From NCBI GenBank assembly GCA_964550985.1, contig CAZKBM010000008.1:1-64000 (forward strand): 64,000 bases of DNA, read 5' to 3'. The notes below the pieces were generated by a model that made no database searches, was not told the origin of the DNA, and saw only the letters and a list, made by a program, of their open reading frames with translations. Below, one piece after another: positions 26,253 through 35,154 of the stretch. Position 1 is the first letter of the stretch. Each line of letters begins with the position of its first letter. The translations under genes and the position numbers were made by a program. Source of the stretch: JAAYCI01 sp964550985. GTDB taxonomy: Bacteria > Bacillota > Clostridia > Oscillospirales > Ruminococcaceae.

Positions 26253-27557
26253 TCAGAATGATAAATCCGTCAGGTGTTTGGTGTACAGTGTACCCTGGTG
26301 CAGCACCCCCACCGCAAGTTCATAGCGCTGGCCCAGTTTGTAGGGCAGGGCGCGCGGGTCAATCAGGCAGGTAAAACCGGTATTCACCCGCAGGGGGTCG
26401 TTAAAGGTTTGGGCCACGTCCCGGCGAGGTTGCACGGTAGCACGGTAAGCCATGGCCTTGCCCTCGGTTTGTAATACCACGAACAAGTCCCCGCTGGCAA
26501 GCTGCCGGTGCATGGCCCAGCCGTGCACCTCTACAAAGCGCTCATCCCAAATGGTAATGGCCTCGGCACAGCCGTGAAAATCCGGGTCGTCGCCCCGCTC
26601 CTGTATCGGCGGGGTGGGGCGTACCTCGCACAGGGCCGCCTGGTGGGTTTGGCGGGCCATCAGGGCTTTGGAAAAGAATACAAACGGATGGTCAATATCC
26701 GCTAGATCAAAGGGGTTTTCGTCCATCAAAAACATTCCCTTGCCGCTGGAGGCAATGTGAATGGCGAAGGCGTCGTGCGGGTTTTGGTAGTTCTGCGGGG
26801 TACCCTTATTCCGGGCGTAATACTCGGAGCTAAAGCTGGTGTCCACATACAAGTTTTTGTAGCCCAGGGCGTTTAGTTCGTCTGTCAGGGCATCCAGCCT
26901 CGCCTTCTCAACCAGTTCAGTTTCCAGCGTGCCATTGTCCTTCTCCCCGTGTATCAGCACATTTTCGCCCTCATCAAAGATATTGGGCGAGCGCACCTCG
27001 TGGGAAAAGGGACGGAACTCCTCGTGCGCCTGTTTTACCAGCTGCAGCACTTCATCTGCATTCGTTTGTATAACCATGGTATTTAGCTGCAACCTGGGGC
27101 GGTTCGCGTGCTGGTCAAATATAGCGCGCAATCGGCGCAAATTCTCAAAGAAACGGCCACCGTCACAGCCGGTAATCGCCTTGTAGTTGTCCTCGCGCAG
27201 TGAGGGCAGCGATACATTGACATGGTGCACATGGCTTTGGGCTAGGCGCACAAAATCCTCGTCGCTGTAGTCGCCATCCAGGTTTGTGGTAAAAAAAACT
27301 TTGTTTTTATACTGGCGGGGTATCTGGCCCAGCATCTCAAAAAATAGGGGGTTTTGGGTGGGCTCATATAAGCAGGAGAGCAAAAAATGCCCGTCCTGGG
27401 TGTAGGGCAGTATCTGAATGGCCTTGTGGAAGGTATCCATATCCATACAGTGCGGCGGCCCAAAAACATTGTAACAAAACCGGCAGCGGTGGTTACAGTG
27501 GTTGCTTGGGTCGACGGTGACAAGGGAGTAAAGCCTTGTGTTGCGGCTAATCTCCAT
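26253..27557 (-). CDS. Radical SAM protein with C-terminal beta-rich domain
   Basis: A 434-residue protein. The cluster motif CNHRCRFC (Cys21, Cys25, Cys28) is the CxxxCxxC of radical SAM enzymes, followed by FTTNLDGD and the sheet segments of a partial TIM barrel to about residue 225. Residues about 335-434 form a separate beta-rich domain beginning VEVHGWAMHR and containing a R-x-D-V-A-x-x-F segment and a GF turn. This pattern is seen appended to surface-polysaccharide proteins. No SPASM Cys cluster is evident. The gene follows ruvX by 15 bases. Substrate unknown. Confidence 0.8.
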   Translation of the reverse strand: MEISRNTRLYSLVTVDPSNHCNHRCRFCYNVFGPPHCMDMDTFHKAIQILPYTQDGHFLLSCLYEPTQNPLFFEMLGQIPRQYKNKVFFTTNLDGDYSDEDFVRLAQSHVHHVNVSLPSLREDNYKAITGCDGGRFFENLRRLRAIFDQHANRPRLQLNTMVIQTNADEVLQLVKQAHEEFRPFSHEVRSPNIFDEGENVLIHGEKDNGTLETELVEKARLDALTDELNALGYKNLYVDTSFSSEYYARNKGTPQNYQNPHDAFAIHIASSGKGMFLMDENPFDLADIDHPFVFFSKALMARQTHQAALCEVRPTPPIQERGDDPDFHGCAEAITIWDERFVEVHGWAMHRQLASGDLFVVLQTEGKAMAYRATVQPRRDVAQTFNDPLRVNTGFTCLIDPRALPYKLGQRYELAVGVLHQGTLYTKHLTDLSF

Positions 27558-27572
27558 GGGTTTCCCTCTTTT

Positions 27573-27998
27573 CTATGCCCTGGGGGGCTGGCGGCGAAAA
27601 CTTAAATAGCTGTCTAAAATCACCGTGGCGGCAACGGCGTCCACCAGCGCCTTGCGTTTTTTGCCATAGGTGCCCGCCTCGCTCAACAGCCCCTCGGCGC
27701 TTTTGGTCGTGTTCCGTTCATCCCAATACTCCAGGGGTATCTCCAAAATTTTTTCCAGAATCCCCCCCAATTTCCGGGTTTTTTCGGCCCGCTTGCCCTC
27801 ACTGCCGTCCATGTTCACGGGCAGGCCCAGCACCACCATCTGTACCTCAAACTCTCGGCTAGCATGAATGATTTTTTCCGCCACCTTGGCCATGCTTTTT
27901 TCTTCAATCACCCCAACGGGGCTTGCCAGGGTTTCGGTGCGGTCACATACGGCAAGGCCGGTACGCGCGTCGCCATAGTCTACTGCCATAATTTTCAT
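27573..27998 (-). CDS. ruvX: Putative pre-16S rRNA nuclease / Holliday junction resolvase RuvX (YqgF)
   Basis: A 141-residue RNase H-fold protein. MAVDYGDARTGLAVCD is the first catalytic strand with its Asp, VVLGLPVNMDGSEG the second, and LEYWDERNTTKSAEGLL carries the conserved D-E-R. VDAVAATVILDSYL is the last conserved helix with its Asp. It is the size of the YqgF family, which processes 16S rRNA ends. Lies 18 bases after lysS. Confidence 0.93.
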   Translation of the reverse strand: MKIMAVDYGDARTGLAVCDRTETLASPVGVIEEKSMAKVAEKIIHASREFEVQMVVLGLPVNMDGSEGKRAEKTRKLGGILEKILEIPLEYWDERNTTKSAEGLLSEAGTYGKKRKALVDAVAATVILDSYLSFRRQPPRA

Positions 27999-28016
27999 GT
28001 GCGGCTCCTTGTGGGC

Positions 28017-29552
28017 TTATTCGCCGTCATCCTGCGGCGCCTGGGGCTTCATGGTGGGAAATAGCAGCACATCGCGAATGCTCTGCCGCCCGGTTAGCAG
28101 CATTACAAAACGGTCAATGCCAATGCCAATGCCGCCTGTGGGGGGCATCCCATACTCCAAGGCCGTCAAAAAGTCCTCATCCACGCCGCTGGCCTCTTCG
28201 TCCCCTTTGGCGCGCAACATCTCCTGGTATTCAAAGCGCTGGCGCTGGTCAATGGGGTCGTTCAGTTCCGAAAAGGCATTCGCGTATTCATGACCCGCAA
28301 TAAACAATTCAAAACGCTCGGTATATCCGGGGTTTTTGGGGTCCTTTTTCGAAAGGGGAGAAATTTCCACCGGGTGGCCGGTGATGAAGGTGGGCTGCTG
28401 CAGGTTCCCTTCGCAGTACTCCTCAAAAAACAGGTTGAGCAGCTCCCCTTTGCTATGCCACTCCTCAAAAGCAATGCCCCGCGCTTTGGCCTCGGCTTTG
28501 GCTTCCTCTAGGCTCAGGGCGTCCCAGGCCAAACCGGTTTTTTCCTCCACAGCCCCCCGCATACTCACCCGGCGGAAGGGGCTCTCCAAATCCACCTGCA
28601 ACTCGCCAAACGGCAGCACAGCCTTGCCGCCCAATACCTTGCGCGCCACACTGCGCATCAGGTCCTCGCACAGGTTCATCATGCCCTCGTAATCGGTATA
28701 GGCCTGGTAAATTTCCATCATGGTAAACTCGGGGTTATGGCTGTGGTCCATCCCCTCATTGCGGAAGTTGCGCCCCAGTTCATATACACGGTCAATACCG
28801 CCCACAATCAGGCGTTTCAGGTAAAGTTCCAGCGCGATGCGCAGGTACATGGGTATATCCAGGGTGTTGTGATGGGTGATGAAGGGGCGTGCCGAAGCCC
28901 CCCCCGCCTGCACCTGCAAAATGGGGGTCTCCACCTCCATAAAGCCACGCTCATCCAGGTAGCGGCGAATTTCGCTGATGATTCGGCTGCGCAGCACAAA
29001 GGTATCCTTCACCTCGGGGTTCACAATCAAATCCAGGTAGCGCTGGCGGTAGCGCAGCTCCTGGTCTTTCAGGCCATGGAATTTTTCAGGCAGGGGCAAA
29101 AGGCCTTTGGCCAGCAGCACAACTTCACTGGCGTGCACCGATATTTCCCCCATCCTTGTGCGGAAGAGTTGCCCCTTTACCCCTATAATGTCGCCAATAT
29201 CAAACTTTTTAAAATCTTTATAGGAATCCTCCCCCACATCATCGCGCTTTATATACACCTGTATCAGGCCGGTGGTGTCGCGCAGGTCGGCAAAGCTGGC
29301 CTTGCCCATCACGCGTTTGCTCATCATACGCCCCGCCATACATACAGCCGGGCCAAGTTCCCCCTCGGGCGGGTCTTGAAAAGCGGCCTTCACCGTGGCG
29401 GCATAGCTATCTTGCGGGTAATGGGTATGCCAAAAAGGGTCTTTGCCCTCCTCTTGCAAAAGGCGCAGCTTTTCGCGCCGTATGGCCACCAGTTCGTTAT
29501 ACTCTTTCTCTTCGGCGGGCACGCCACCATTTTTGGCCTGGTTCTCGCTCAT
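28017..29552 (-). CDS. lysS: Lysyl-tRNA synthetase, class II
   Basis: A 511-residue LysS. The N-terminal OB-fold anticodon domain (about residues 60-165; GRMMSKRVMGKASFADLRD) is followed by the class II catalytic core with motif 1 near FMEVETPILQ, motif 2 FRNEGMDHSHNPEFTMMEIYQAY and motif 3 near GIGIDRFVMLLTGRQSIRDV (cited as signature stretches). It charges tRNA-Lys. The length is usual. It heads the lysS-ruvX-radical SAM unit, and greA is nearby upstream, a common Firmicutes neighbourhood. Confidence 0.97.
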   Translation of the reverse strand: MSENQAKNGGVPAEEKEYNELVAIRREKLRLLQEEGKDPFWHTHYPQDSYAATVKAAFQDPPEGELGPAVCMAGRMMSKRVMGKASFADLRDTTGLIQVYIKRDDVGEDSYKDFKKFDIGDIIGVKGQLFRTRMGEISVHASEVVLLAKGLLPLPEKFHGLKDQELRYRQRYLDLIVNPEVKDTFVLRSRIISEIRRYLDERGFMEVETPILQVQAGGASARPFITHHNTLDIPMYLRIALELYLKRLIVGGIDRVYELGRNFRNEGMDHSHNPEFTMMEIYQAYTDYEGMMNLCEDLMRSVARKVLGGKAVLPFGELQVDLESPFRRVSMRGAVEEKTGLAWDALSLEEAKAEAKARGIAFEEWHSKGELLNLFFEEYCEGNLQQPTFITGHPVEISPLSKKDPKNPGYTERFELFIAGHEYANAFSELNDPIDQRQRFEYQEMLRAKGDEEASGVDEDFLTALEYGMPPTGGIGIGIDRFVMLLTGRQSIRDVLLFPTMKPQAPQDDGE

Positions 29553-29645
29553 CTCGCACTCCTCATGTAAAATTTGCTATCTTACAGTATAGCATATGGC
29601 GCGGGGTTTGTCTTGCTATAGCTGGCTACAGCATTTGAACCGATA

Positions 29646-30437
29646 TTACTCCACCCGTAACTGCAGTTCGGTTATATGCTCGCGGATATCGGAGGCCTCA
29701 TGGATATCGATGCGGATAAACTCCCGTGCGTCGGCGGTGGGGCTAAGGCCCTGCGCCTTGGCATAACGGGCCATTTTAGGCAGCCAGCGGGGTGTTTGCC
29801 GGCTGCTGCCACGGTAGCGCAGCAGCAAAAAATGCCCGCCCGGCAGCTGTGTGTCGCCCGAATCGTCCAGTATCAGGGCCGAGCGGTAAGCGATAAATTT
29901 ACCGCCTGTGCCCGGCGCAAGCTGAATACGCGCCCCCACACCGCTGCTGCCTATGATATACAGCCGCCGCCTGCTGCGGTTTAAAAGCCGCTTTATCAGC
30001 AGGTCCATCTCTTCATCCGTGGTAAAACTCTCACAAATTTCCTGGCAGCGGTAAGCGGGCAGTTTGGCCTGCTCTATGGTTTCCAGTGCCCTGGTTTCGG
30101 CGCTGCGGATGGTCTCGATACGCTGGCAAACATTTTGGCGCAAAAAAGTCAATTCTTCCAGTTTTTCTTCGATGGCCGCCAGTTCTTCCGCCAGCAGCCC
30201 AAGGGTACTTTCCACGCTGTGTTCCTCCAGGTAGGTACGTATCCGCTCCACCGGGAAGCCCAGGGCCCGCAGGTCACGTATCACATTCATCCGCCAGATA
30301 TCTTGAATGCTGTACAGCCGATAGCCATTCTCACCACGCCTTGGCTGTATCAGGCCTTGCTCTTCGTAGTAGCGCACGGTGTCTGGGCCTATGCCGTACA
30401 GCGCGGCAAGCTCCCCTATTTTAAAAGTGCTTTGCAT
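29646..30437 (-). CDS. MerR family regulator with effector-binding domain
   Basis: A 263-residue regulator. The winged helix (FKIGELAALYGIGPDTVRYY, GLIQPRRGENGYRLYS) is followed by a coiled-coil dimerisation helix (about residues 75-125) and a C-terminal GyrI-like effector domain, as in BmrR. The frame opens at 30527, but the ATG at 30437 has AAAGGGGG before it and starts exactly at the winged-helix domain. Such proteins twist a spaced promoter in response to small, often hydrophobic, molecules. The target is unknown. It sits between greA and lysS. Confidence 0.88.
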   Translation of the reverse strand: MQSTFKIGELAALYGIGPDTVRYYEEQGLIQPRRGENGYRLYSIQDIWRMNVIRDLRALGFPVERIRTYLEEHSVESTLGLLAEELAAIEEKLEELTFLRQNVCQRIETIRSAETRALETIEQAKLPAYRCQEICESFTTDEEMDLLIKRLLNRSRRRLYIIGSSGVGARIQLAPGTGGKFIAYRSALILDDSGDTQLPGGHFLLLRYRGSSRQTPRWLPKMARYAKAQGLSPTADAREFIRIDIHEASDIREHITELQLRVE

Positions 30438-30484
30438 GGGCGTCCCCCTTTGTACAGGTAGAACAGGCTTGTTACATAAATGAC

Positions 30485-30514
30485 AAAAAGGTGAACCTGC
30501 AGGTTCACCTTTTT
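30485..30514 (-). terminator. Terminator of greA
   Basis: A perfect 30-base palindrome (arm AAAAAGGTGAACCTG) 14 bases after the greA stop. On the minus strand it ends CACCTTTTTG, a good intrinsic terminator. It also lies upstream of the MerR-type gene, but a terminator is the simpler reading. Confidence 0.85.
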
Positions 30515-30527
30515 GATACGAACACAA

Positions 30528-31013
30528 CTAAATCTTGCTTTTGCTAATCTCCAAAATTTCAAAAACGATGGTGGCGCCCGAGGGCAGGGCAACCTCTACC
30601 TTATCGCCCGCGCTGTGGCCCATCAGCGCCGCGCCCACTGGGCTCTCATCGCTAATTTTTCCACCTACAGGGTCGGCTTCGGTGCTGCCAATAATATCAT
30701 ATTCTTCCTGTTCGCCGTCTTCATCGCGCAGCTTCACATGGCAGCCCACCATCACCTTTTCGGTGGAGAGCTCGTCCTCGTCAATGATGTGGATGTTTTT
30801 CAGCATTGCCTCCAACTCCACAATACGGCTTTCAATGATGCCCTGCTCATTCTTGGCCTCATCATACTCACTGTTTTCAGAGAGGTCGCCATAGCCACGG
30901 GCCACCTTGATCTTCTCAGCCACCTCTTTACGCTTTACGGTTTTCAGGTAGTCCAGCTCCTGCTCCAGTTTTTCCAGGCCGGCGTAAGTGACCATATGTT
31001 CCTTATGTTGCAT
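30528..31013 (-). CDS. greA: Transcription elongation factor GreA
   Basis: A 161-residue GreA of normal length. The N-terminal coiled-coil hairpin (about residues 8-80) carries the acidic tip GDLSENSEYDEAKNEQ, whose Asp/Glu enter the RNA polymerase secondary channel. The C-terminal FKBP-like domain ends SPVGAALMGHSAGDKVEV. It rescues backtracked polymerase by stimulating RNA cleavage. AGAAGGAG precedes the ATG. Its own promoter and a leader hairpin lie upstream. Confidence 0.97.
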   Translation of the reverse strand: MQHKEHMVTYAGLEKLEQELDYLKTVKRKEVAEKIKVARGYGDLSENSEYDEAKNEQGIIESRIVELEAMLKNIHIIDEDELSTEKVMVGCHVKLRDEDGEQEEYDIIGSTEADPVGGKISDESPVGAALMGHSAGDKVEVALPSGATIVFEILEISKSKI

Positions 31014-31053
31014 GTTGGCGCTCCTTCTGCTGTGGGGCTATAACCCCAGAAAT

Positions 31054-31090
31054 ACGCTGAAAAAGCGGCGTTATGCCGCTTTTTCAGCGT
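31054..31090 (-). terminator. Terminator-like hairpin in the greA leader
   Basis: A perfect 16-base stem (ACGCTGAAAAAGCGGC and complement, loop 5). The inner part A5-GCGGC-loop-GCCGC-T5 is by itself a canonical intrinsic terminator. It lies about 9 bases after the predicted greA transcript start and before the gene. A second small stem TGGGG/CCCCA follows at about 31032-31048. Confidence 0.7.
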
Positions 31091-31105
31091 AAAAGATTAT
31101 CTGTT

Positions 31106-31134
31106 ATTATAGTATAAACCGCCCGCCTTGTCAA
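31106..31134 (-). promoter_or_regulatory. greA promoter
   Basis: A consensus promoter on the minus strand: TTGACA (31129-31134), 17 bases, TATAAT (31106-31111). It predicts a leader of about 85 bases that contains the hairpin at 31054-31090. Confidence 0.85.
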
Positions 31135-31289
31135 CCGGCTAATTCACACGATAATAGGCATTTAATTGGTTTTTGCGGAGTACGGCCAAGCTTTGCCCCG
31201 CCGCTGCGCCAAGCAAACCGCCTGCCCGGCCCTGCCCAAAAAGTGAAAAGAGGGACAGCTTGTGTGGGCGCCTATCCTGAAAGGTAGTT

Positions 31290-33365
31290 TTATTCCTCAC
31301 CCTCGTCCAGGAAGATTTTCTTGGCCTCTTCCACCACCTTGGCCTCCAGTTGCTGGGGCAGGGGCTCATAGCGTACAAAGCCAAACTCATATTTGCCGCG
31401 TCCCTGGGTAAGCTGCCGCATAAAGGTGGTAAAATCATGCATTTCACTCATGGGCACTTCGGCTTCCACGCATTGCAGGCCGCCGTCGGCGGGGTTCATA
31501 CCCATTACGCGGCCACGGCGCTTATTTACTTCGCCCATAATATCACCGGTGTTGGCATCGGGCACGTAAGCTTTTAAAAGGCCAATCGGCTCCAGCAATA
31601 CAGGCGAGGCCTCGGGCAGGGCGGCTTTGTAGGCAAGCTTTGCGGCCATTTTGAAGGCCATCTCCGAAGAATCCACCGGGTGGTAACTGCCGTCCAGCAA
31701 AATGGCTTTTAGCCCCACCACGGGGTAGCCCGCCACCACGCCGCGCTGCACGGCCTCACGCAGGCCTTTTTCTACGGCGGGGAAAAAGTTTTTGGGTACA
31801 CTGCCGCCAAAAACCTGCTCTTCAAACACAAGTTCGTCCGATTCAATCGGCTCAAACTCAATAATCACATCGCCAAATTGGCCGTGGCCACCGGTCTGCT
31901 TTTTGTGGCGGCCCTGCTTTTTCACCTTTTTGCGCAGGGTCTCGCGGTAGCCAACGCGCGGCTGGCTCAGGGTGACGTCAATGCCAAACTTGCTTTTCAG
32001 CTTGGCCACCACCACGTCTAAATGCTGCTCGCCCAGGCCCGAAAGCACCTGCTGCATGGTCTCGCTATCCATGCGGTAACTCAGGGTGCCGTCCTCCTCT
32101 AACAGGCGCTGCATCGCGGTGGAGATTTTACTCTCATCGCCTTTTTGGGTGGTGTGCAACGCCATGCTGAAGGTGGGGGTTGGGAAAACCGGCTTTTCAA
32201 TGGCTACTACACTGCCCGGCGCACACAGGGTATCACCGGTTTTGGTGCCAGAAAGTTTTGTGATGGCGCCGATATCCCCAGCGCTGATTTCAGCCGCATC
32301 GTTTTGCTTTTTGCCCTTCATAAAAAGCAGTTTGCCCAGTTTTTCGTTTTCCCCTGTGCGGCTGTTCACCGTGGCGGTATCGGGCTTTAAAACGCCGCGC
32401 ACCACCTTAACGTAAGAAAGTTTGCCCACAAAGGGGTCGGCCACTGTTTTAAACACATAGGCGGCCAAGGGGCCCCCGGGGTCGCACTCCACCGTTACCG
32501 CAGCGCCGTCCGCCTGGGCAGTCATAGCGCCGCCGCGCTGGGCGCTGGGCAAAAGCTCCCGCATATTAAAGGTCAAAATATCCATGGCTTCCATCTTGGT
32601 GGGCACCCCACAAAGAATGGGCGCAATGCTGCCGGTTTTTACGCCCATGCGCAAACCCTCTGTCAACTCCTCAATGGTAAAGGGGGTGCCGTCAAAAAAT
32701 TTCTCCATCAAAGCGTCGTCGGTTTCGGCCACGGCTTCAAACATGGCGCTGCGCATTTCCTCGTAACGGGGGCCAAGGTCGGCCGGGGGAGGCACCTGTT
32801 GGCCCTTGCCATTTTCGTATACAAAACATTTTTCAGAAATCAGGTTCATATAGGCAATCTTATCCCCTTGGTTATAGGGGATGACAATGGGGCAGACGCT
32901 GGCGCCAAATTCTGTTTTTAGTTCGTCAAATACTTTATAATAATCGGCATTTTCGGTGTCCAGCTTGCCAATAAAAAACATCCGGCTTTTGCCCTGTTTT
33001 TCGGCCAGGCGGTAAGCTTTTTGGGCCCCCACTGTAAGGCCAGAGCGCCCCGAAACGGCAATCAACACACTTTCCACGGCCATAATGCCCTCGTACAGGC
33101 CCAGTTCAAAGTCAAACAGGCCGGGCACATCAATGAGGTTAATTTTTACGCCTTCTACTTCAAAAGGCGCCACAGCGGCCGAAAGTGATACCCGGCGCTT
33201 GGCCTCCTCGGAATCGAAGTCCATGGTGGTGTTTCCCTCTTCTACCTTGCCCTGGCGCTCGGTGGCTTTGGCATGAAACAGCAAAGCTTCGGCCAAACTG
33301 GTTTTGCCGGAGTCGCTGTGTCCGGCAATCATAACGTTGCGGATCTTGTCTGGTGTAACACTCAT
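31290..33365 (-). CDS. EF-G-like translational GTPase
   Basis: A 691-residue translational GTPase. G1 is GHSDSGKTS (residues 15-23), with DVPGLFDFE as G3 in place of the usual DTPGH. Domains II-V of EF-G follow, with the domain IV loop near TGGHGQFGDV and the C-terminal PMSEMHDFTTFMRQLTQGRG. The altered G3, and a GKLDTENADY segment where EF-G has NKMD, mark it as the second, divergent EF-G-like group (often called FusA2), not the housekeeping EF-G. Its role is not established. Confidence 0.88.
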   Translation of the reverse strand: MSVTPDKIRNVMIAGHSDSGKTSLAEALLFHAKATERQGKVEEGNTTMDFDSEEAKRRVSLSAAVAPFEVEGVKINLIDVPGLFDFELGLYEGIMAVESVLIAVSGRSGLTVGAQKAYRLAEKQGKSRMFFIGKLDTENADYYKVFDELKTEFGASVCPIVIPYNQGDKIAYMNLISEKCFVYENGKGQQVPPPADLGPRYEEMRSAMFEAVAETDDALMEKFFDGTPFTIEELTEGLRMGVKTGSIAPILCGVPTKMEAMDILTFNMRELLPSAQRGGAMTAQADGAAVTVECDPGGPLAAYVFKTVADPFVGKLSYVKVVRGVLKPDTATVNSRTGENEKLGKLLFMKGKKQNDAAEISAGDIGAITKLSGTKTGDTLCAPGSVVAIEKPVFPTPTFSMALHTTQKGDESKISTAMQRLLEEDGTLSYRMDSETMQQVLSGLGEQHLDVVVAKLKSKFGIDVTLSQPRVGYRETLRKKVKKQGRHKKQTGGHGQFGDVIIEFEPIESDELVFEEQVFGGSVPKNFFPAVEKGLREAVQRGVVAGYPVVGLKAILLDGSYHPVDSSEMAFKMAAKLAYKAALPEASPVLLEPIGLLKAYVPDANTGDIMGEVNKRRGRVMGMNPADGGLQCVEAEVPMSEMHDFTTFMRQLTQGRGKYEFGFVRYEPLPQQLEAKVVEEAKKIFLDEGEE

Positions 33366-33775
33366 ATGCTTTCGTTCCCTTCTTCGCCCGTATATACAGC
33401 AAGACGGGGAATAACCCCGCCAGCCGCAAACTGTTTATGGGCGGCAACTTGTATTCCAAATACTACCACATTTTGGAGATATTGTCCAAGAAAACCCACA
33501 AAAATCTGTCGCTTTCCGTGCACAAATATCAGGTAAAAATTTGTGAAAGATGCTGAATTTACATAGAAAAAAACGAAATTCTGTGCCAAAAGAGGGGTTT
33601 TACAAAAATTTCACTGGAACCTATGCAAAAATTCGCAACATAATGGCCCATAATATGGTAAAATGATTTGTACAGAGAAAGAGAAATCATTTCTTTTTGA
33701 ATCCACCGCGGCGTTTGCCTCGTTCTATTGGGCAGAGAGCTCTTGCAAACCAAAGAAGAACGGGAGGGAGCCGAT
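33366..33775. other. Divergent intergenic region
   Basis: About 410 bases between the EF-G-like gene (minus) and the glycosyltransferase (plus). It is AT-rich in the middle. A small stem CGGGG/CCCCG (about 33404-33418) lies in the EF-G-like leader. TATGGTAAAAT near 33655 looks like an extended -10 for the plus-strand gene. No coding frame is convincing. Confidence 0.4.
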
Positions 33776-35038
33776 ATGCTGGCTTTGATACTGCGAATAT
33801 TACCCAGCTTGCTGGTGGTTTTGGGTGTGTTTTTCACCCTTTATAACTGCTACTACTTGTTTATAGCATTGTTTGGCTTTAAAAAACATAAGGATTTGCC
33901 CGCCGCGGCCCCCAAAACACGCTTTGCGCTGCTTGTGGCCGCACGCAACGAAGAGGCCGTGATAGGCCAGTTGTGCGACAGCCTTTCAAACCTTGACTAC
34001 CCGAGCGACCTTTACCAGGTGATTGTGGCCCCAAACAACTGTACCGATGCCACCCGCGAGGTGGCCCTGCAGCACGGGGCCGATGTATTTGACCACGAGG
34101 GGAAAGTCTCCTCCAAAGGTGAGGTGTTGGCCCAACTGGTGGATAAAATTTTGGCAGAAAACCAGTTCGATGCCGTGTGTGTTTTCGATGCCGATAATTT
34201 GGTTCACCCTGACTTTTTGGCCCGTATGAACGACGCCGTACAGGCAGGGGCCCAGGTGGCGCAAGGTTTTAGAGACAGCAAAAACCCCGCGGATACCCCT
34301 GTTTCCACGGCGGGCAGCGCCTGGTACTGGATGCTGAGCCGGTTTTACAACGGCGGCCGAGAGGCGCTGAAACTTTCGGCGCTGATTAATGGCAGTGGTT
34401 TTATGGTGGGCTGCAACCTGTTGCGCAAAATTGGCGGCTGGCGCACCCAAACCCTTACCGAGGATTATGAATTTACCGCGCACAGCGTGCTTGCGGGCCA
34501 GCGGGTACACTATGTACCCCAGGCGATTATTTACGACGAGCAGCCCCTGCGCTTTTGGGAAACGGTAAAACAACGCCGCCGCTGGTGCACCGGCGGCGCC
34601 CAGGGGGCCAAACTGTATTTTGGCAAACTGGCTGCTCAGGGCATTAAAAAACGCAGCCCTGTGGCCCTGGATTTGGCCCTTACCTTTTTAATGCCCTGGC
34701 TGCAACTGCCCGCCTTGCTTTGTGGCGCGGCCACGGTATGCTGGACGCTTTACCAGCTTGCAAACGCCGGCGCCGCCGAAATTTTGATGACGGCCATACT
34801 GGTGCTGCTGATGGTGTTTATGGCCTGGCTTGTGGTGGCGGCGCTGGCGGCCGTAATTATGAAACTGGCCCGCGGGCGGCTTTTGCCCCGCACCTTCTGG
34901 GGAATTTGCTTTTTCCCGCTGTATGTGTTAAGCTGGATGCCTATTTCCATTTTTAGTTTGTTCAAAGGGCAAAAAAAGTGGGAGCCGATTGCCCATACCC
35001 GCGCGCTGGGGCTGGGGCAGATGGAGCATGGCGGCTAG
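33776..35038 (+). CDS. Membrane glycosyltransferase, GT2 family
   Basis: A 420-residue processive-type GT2 enzyme. An N-terminal membrane helix (residues 1-30) precedes the catalytic domain (about 50-290), which has VAARNEEAVIG, the metal-binding DADN, the acceptor-site TEDYE and the QRRRW motif (as KQRRRWC). About three membrane helices close the protein. Such enzymes polymerise or extend surface polysaccharides from UDP-sugars (poly-GlcNAc synthase and hyaluronan synthase type). The ATG at 33776 has GGGAGG before it. The product polymer is unknown. Confidence 0.87.
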   Translation: MLALILRILPSLLVVLGVFFTLYNCYYLFIALFGFKKHKDLPAAAPKTRFALLVAARNEEAVIGQLCDSLSNLDYPSDLYQVIVAPNNCTDATREVALQHGADVFDHEGKVSSKGEVLAQLVDKILAENQFDAVCVFDADNLVHPDFLARMNDAVQAGAQVAQGFRDSKNPADTPVSTAGSAWYWMLSRFYNGGREALKLSALINGSGFMVGCNLLRKIGGWRTQTLTEDYEFTAHSVLAGQRVHYVPQAIIYDEQPLRFWETVKQRRRWCTGGAQGAKLYFGKLAAQGIKKRSPVALDLALTFLMPWLQLPALLCGAATVCWTLYQLANAGAAEILMTAILVLLMVFMAWLVVAALAAVIMKLARGRLLPRTFWGICFFPLYVLSWMPISIFSLFKGQKKWEPIAHTRALGLGQMEHGG

Positions 35039-35082
35039 CCCTTTGGGCGACGCCTATGCGCATGGCCTAGACCTAACATGAT

Positions 35083-35125
35083 AAAACCCACACCAGCCTG
35101 TTGTAAACATGGCGGTGTGGGTTTT
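35083..35125. terminator. Bidirectional terminator
   Basis: A perfect 12-base stem AAAACCCACACC/GGTGTGGGTTTT between the convergent GT2 and LUD genes, with A and T tracts forming part of both arms. Confidence 0.85.
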
Positions 35126-35154
35126 GGGTTTCCAAGGCTATTTTTATAGAGATA

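Noticed and set aside
30485..30514. 30-base palindrome as a MerR operator
   Set aside because: It directly follows greA and ends in a T-tract on the same strand, the usual terminator form. No MerR-type 19-20 base promoter spacer is seen around it.
33728..33775. Longer start of the GT2 glycosyltransferase
   Set aside because: The ATG at 33776 has a better ribosome site and opens at the first membrane helix.
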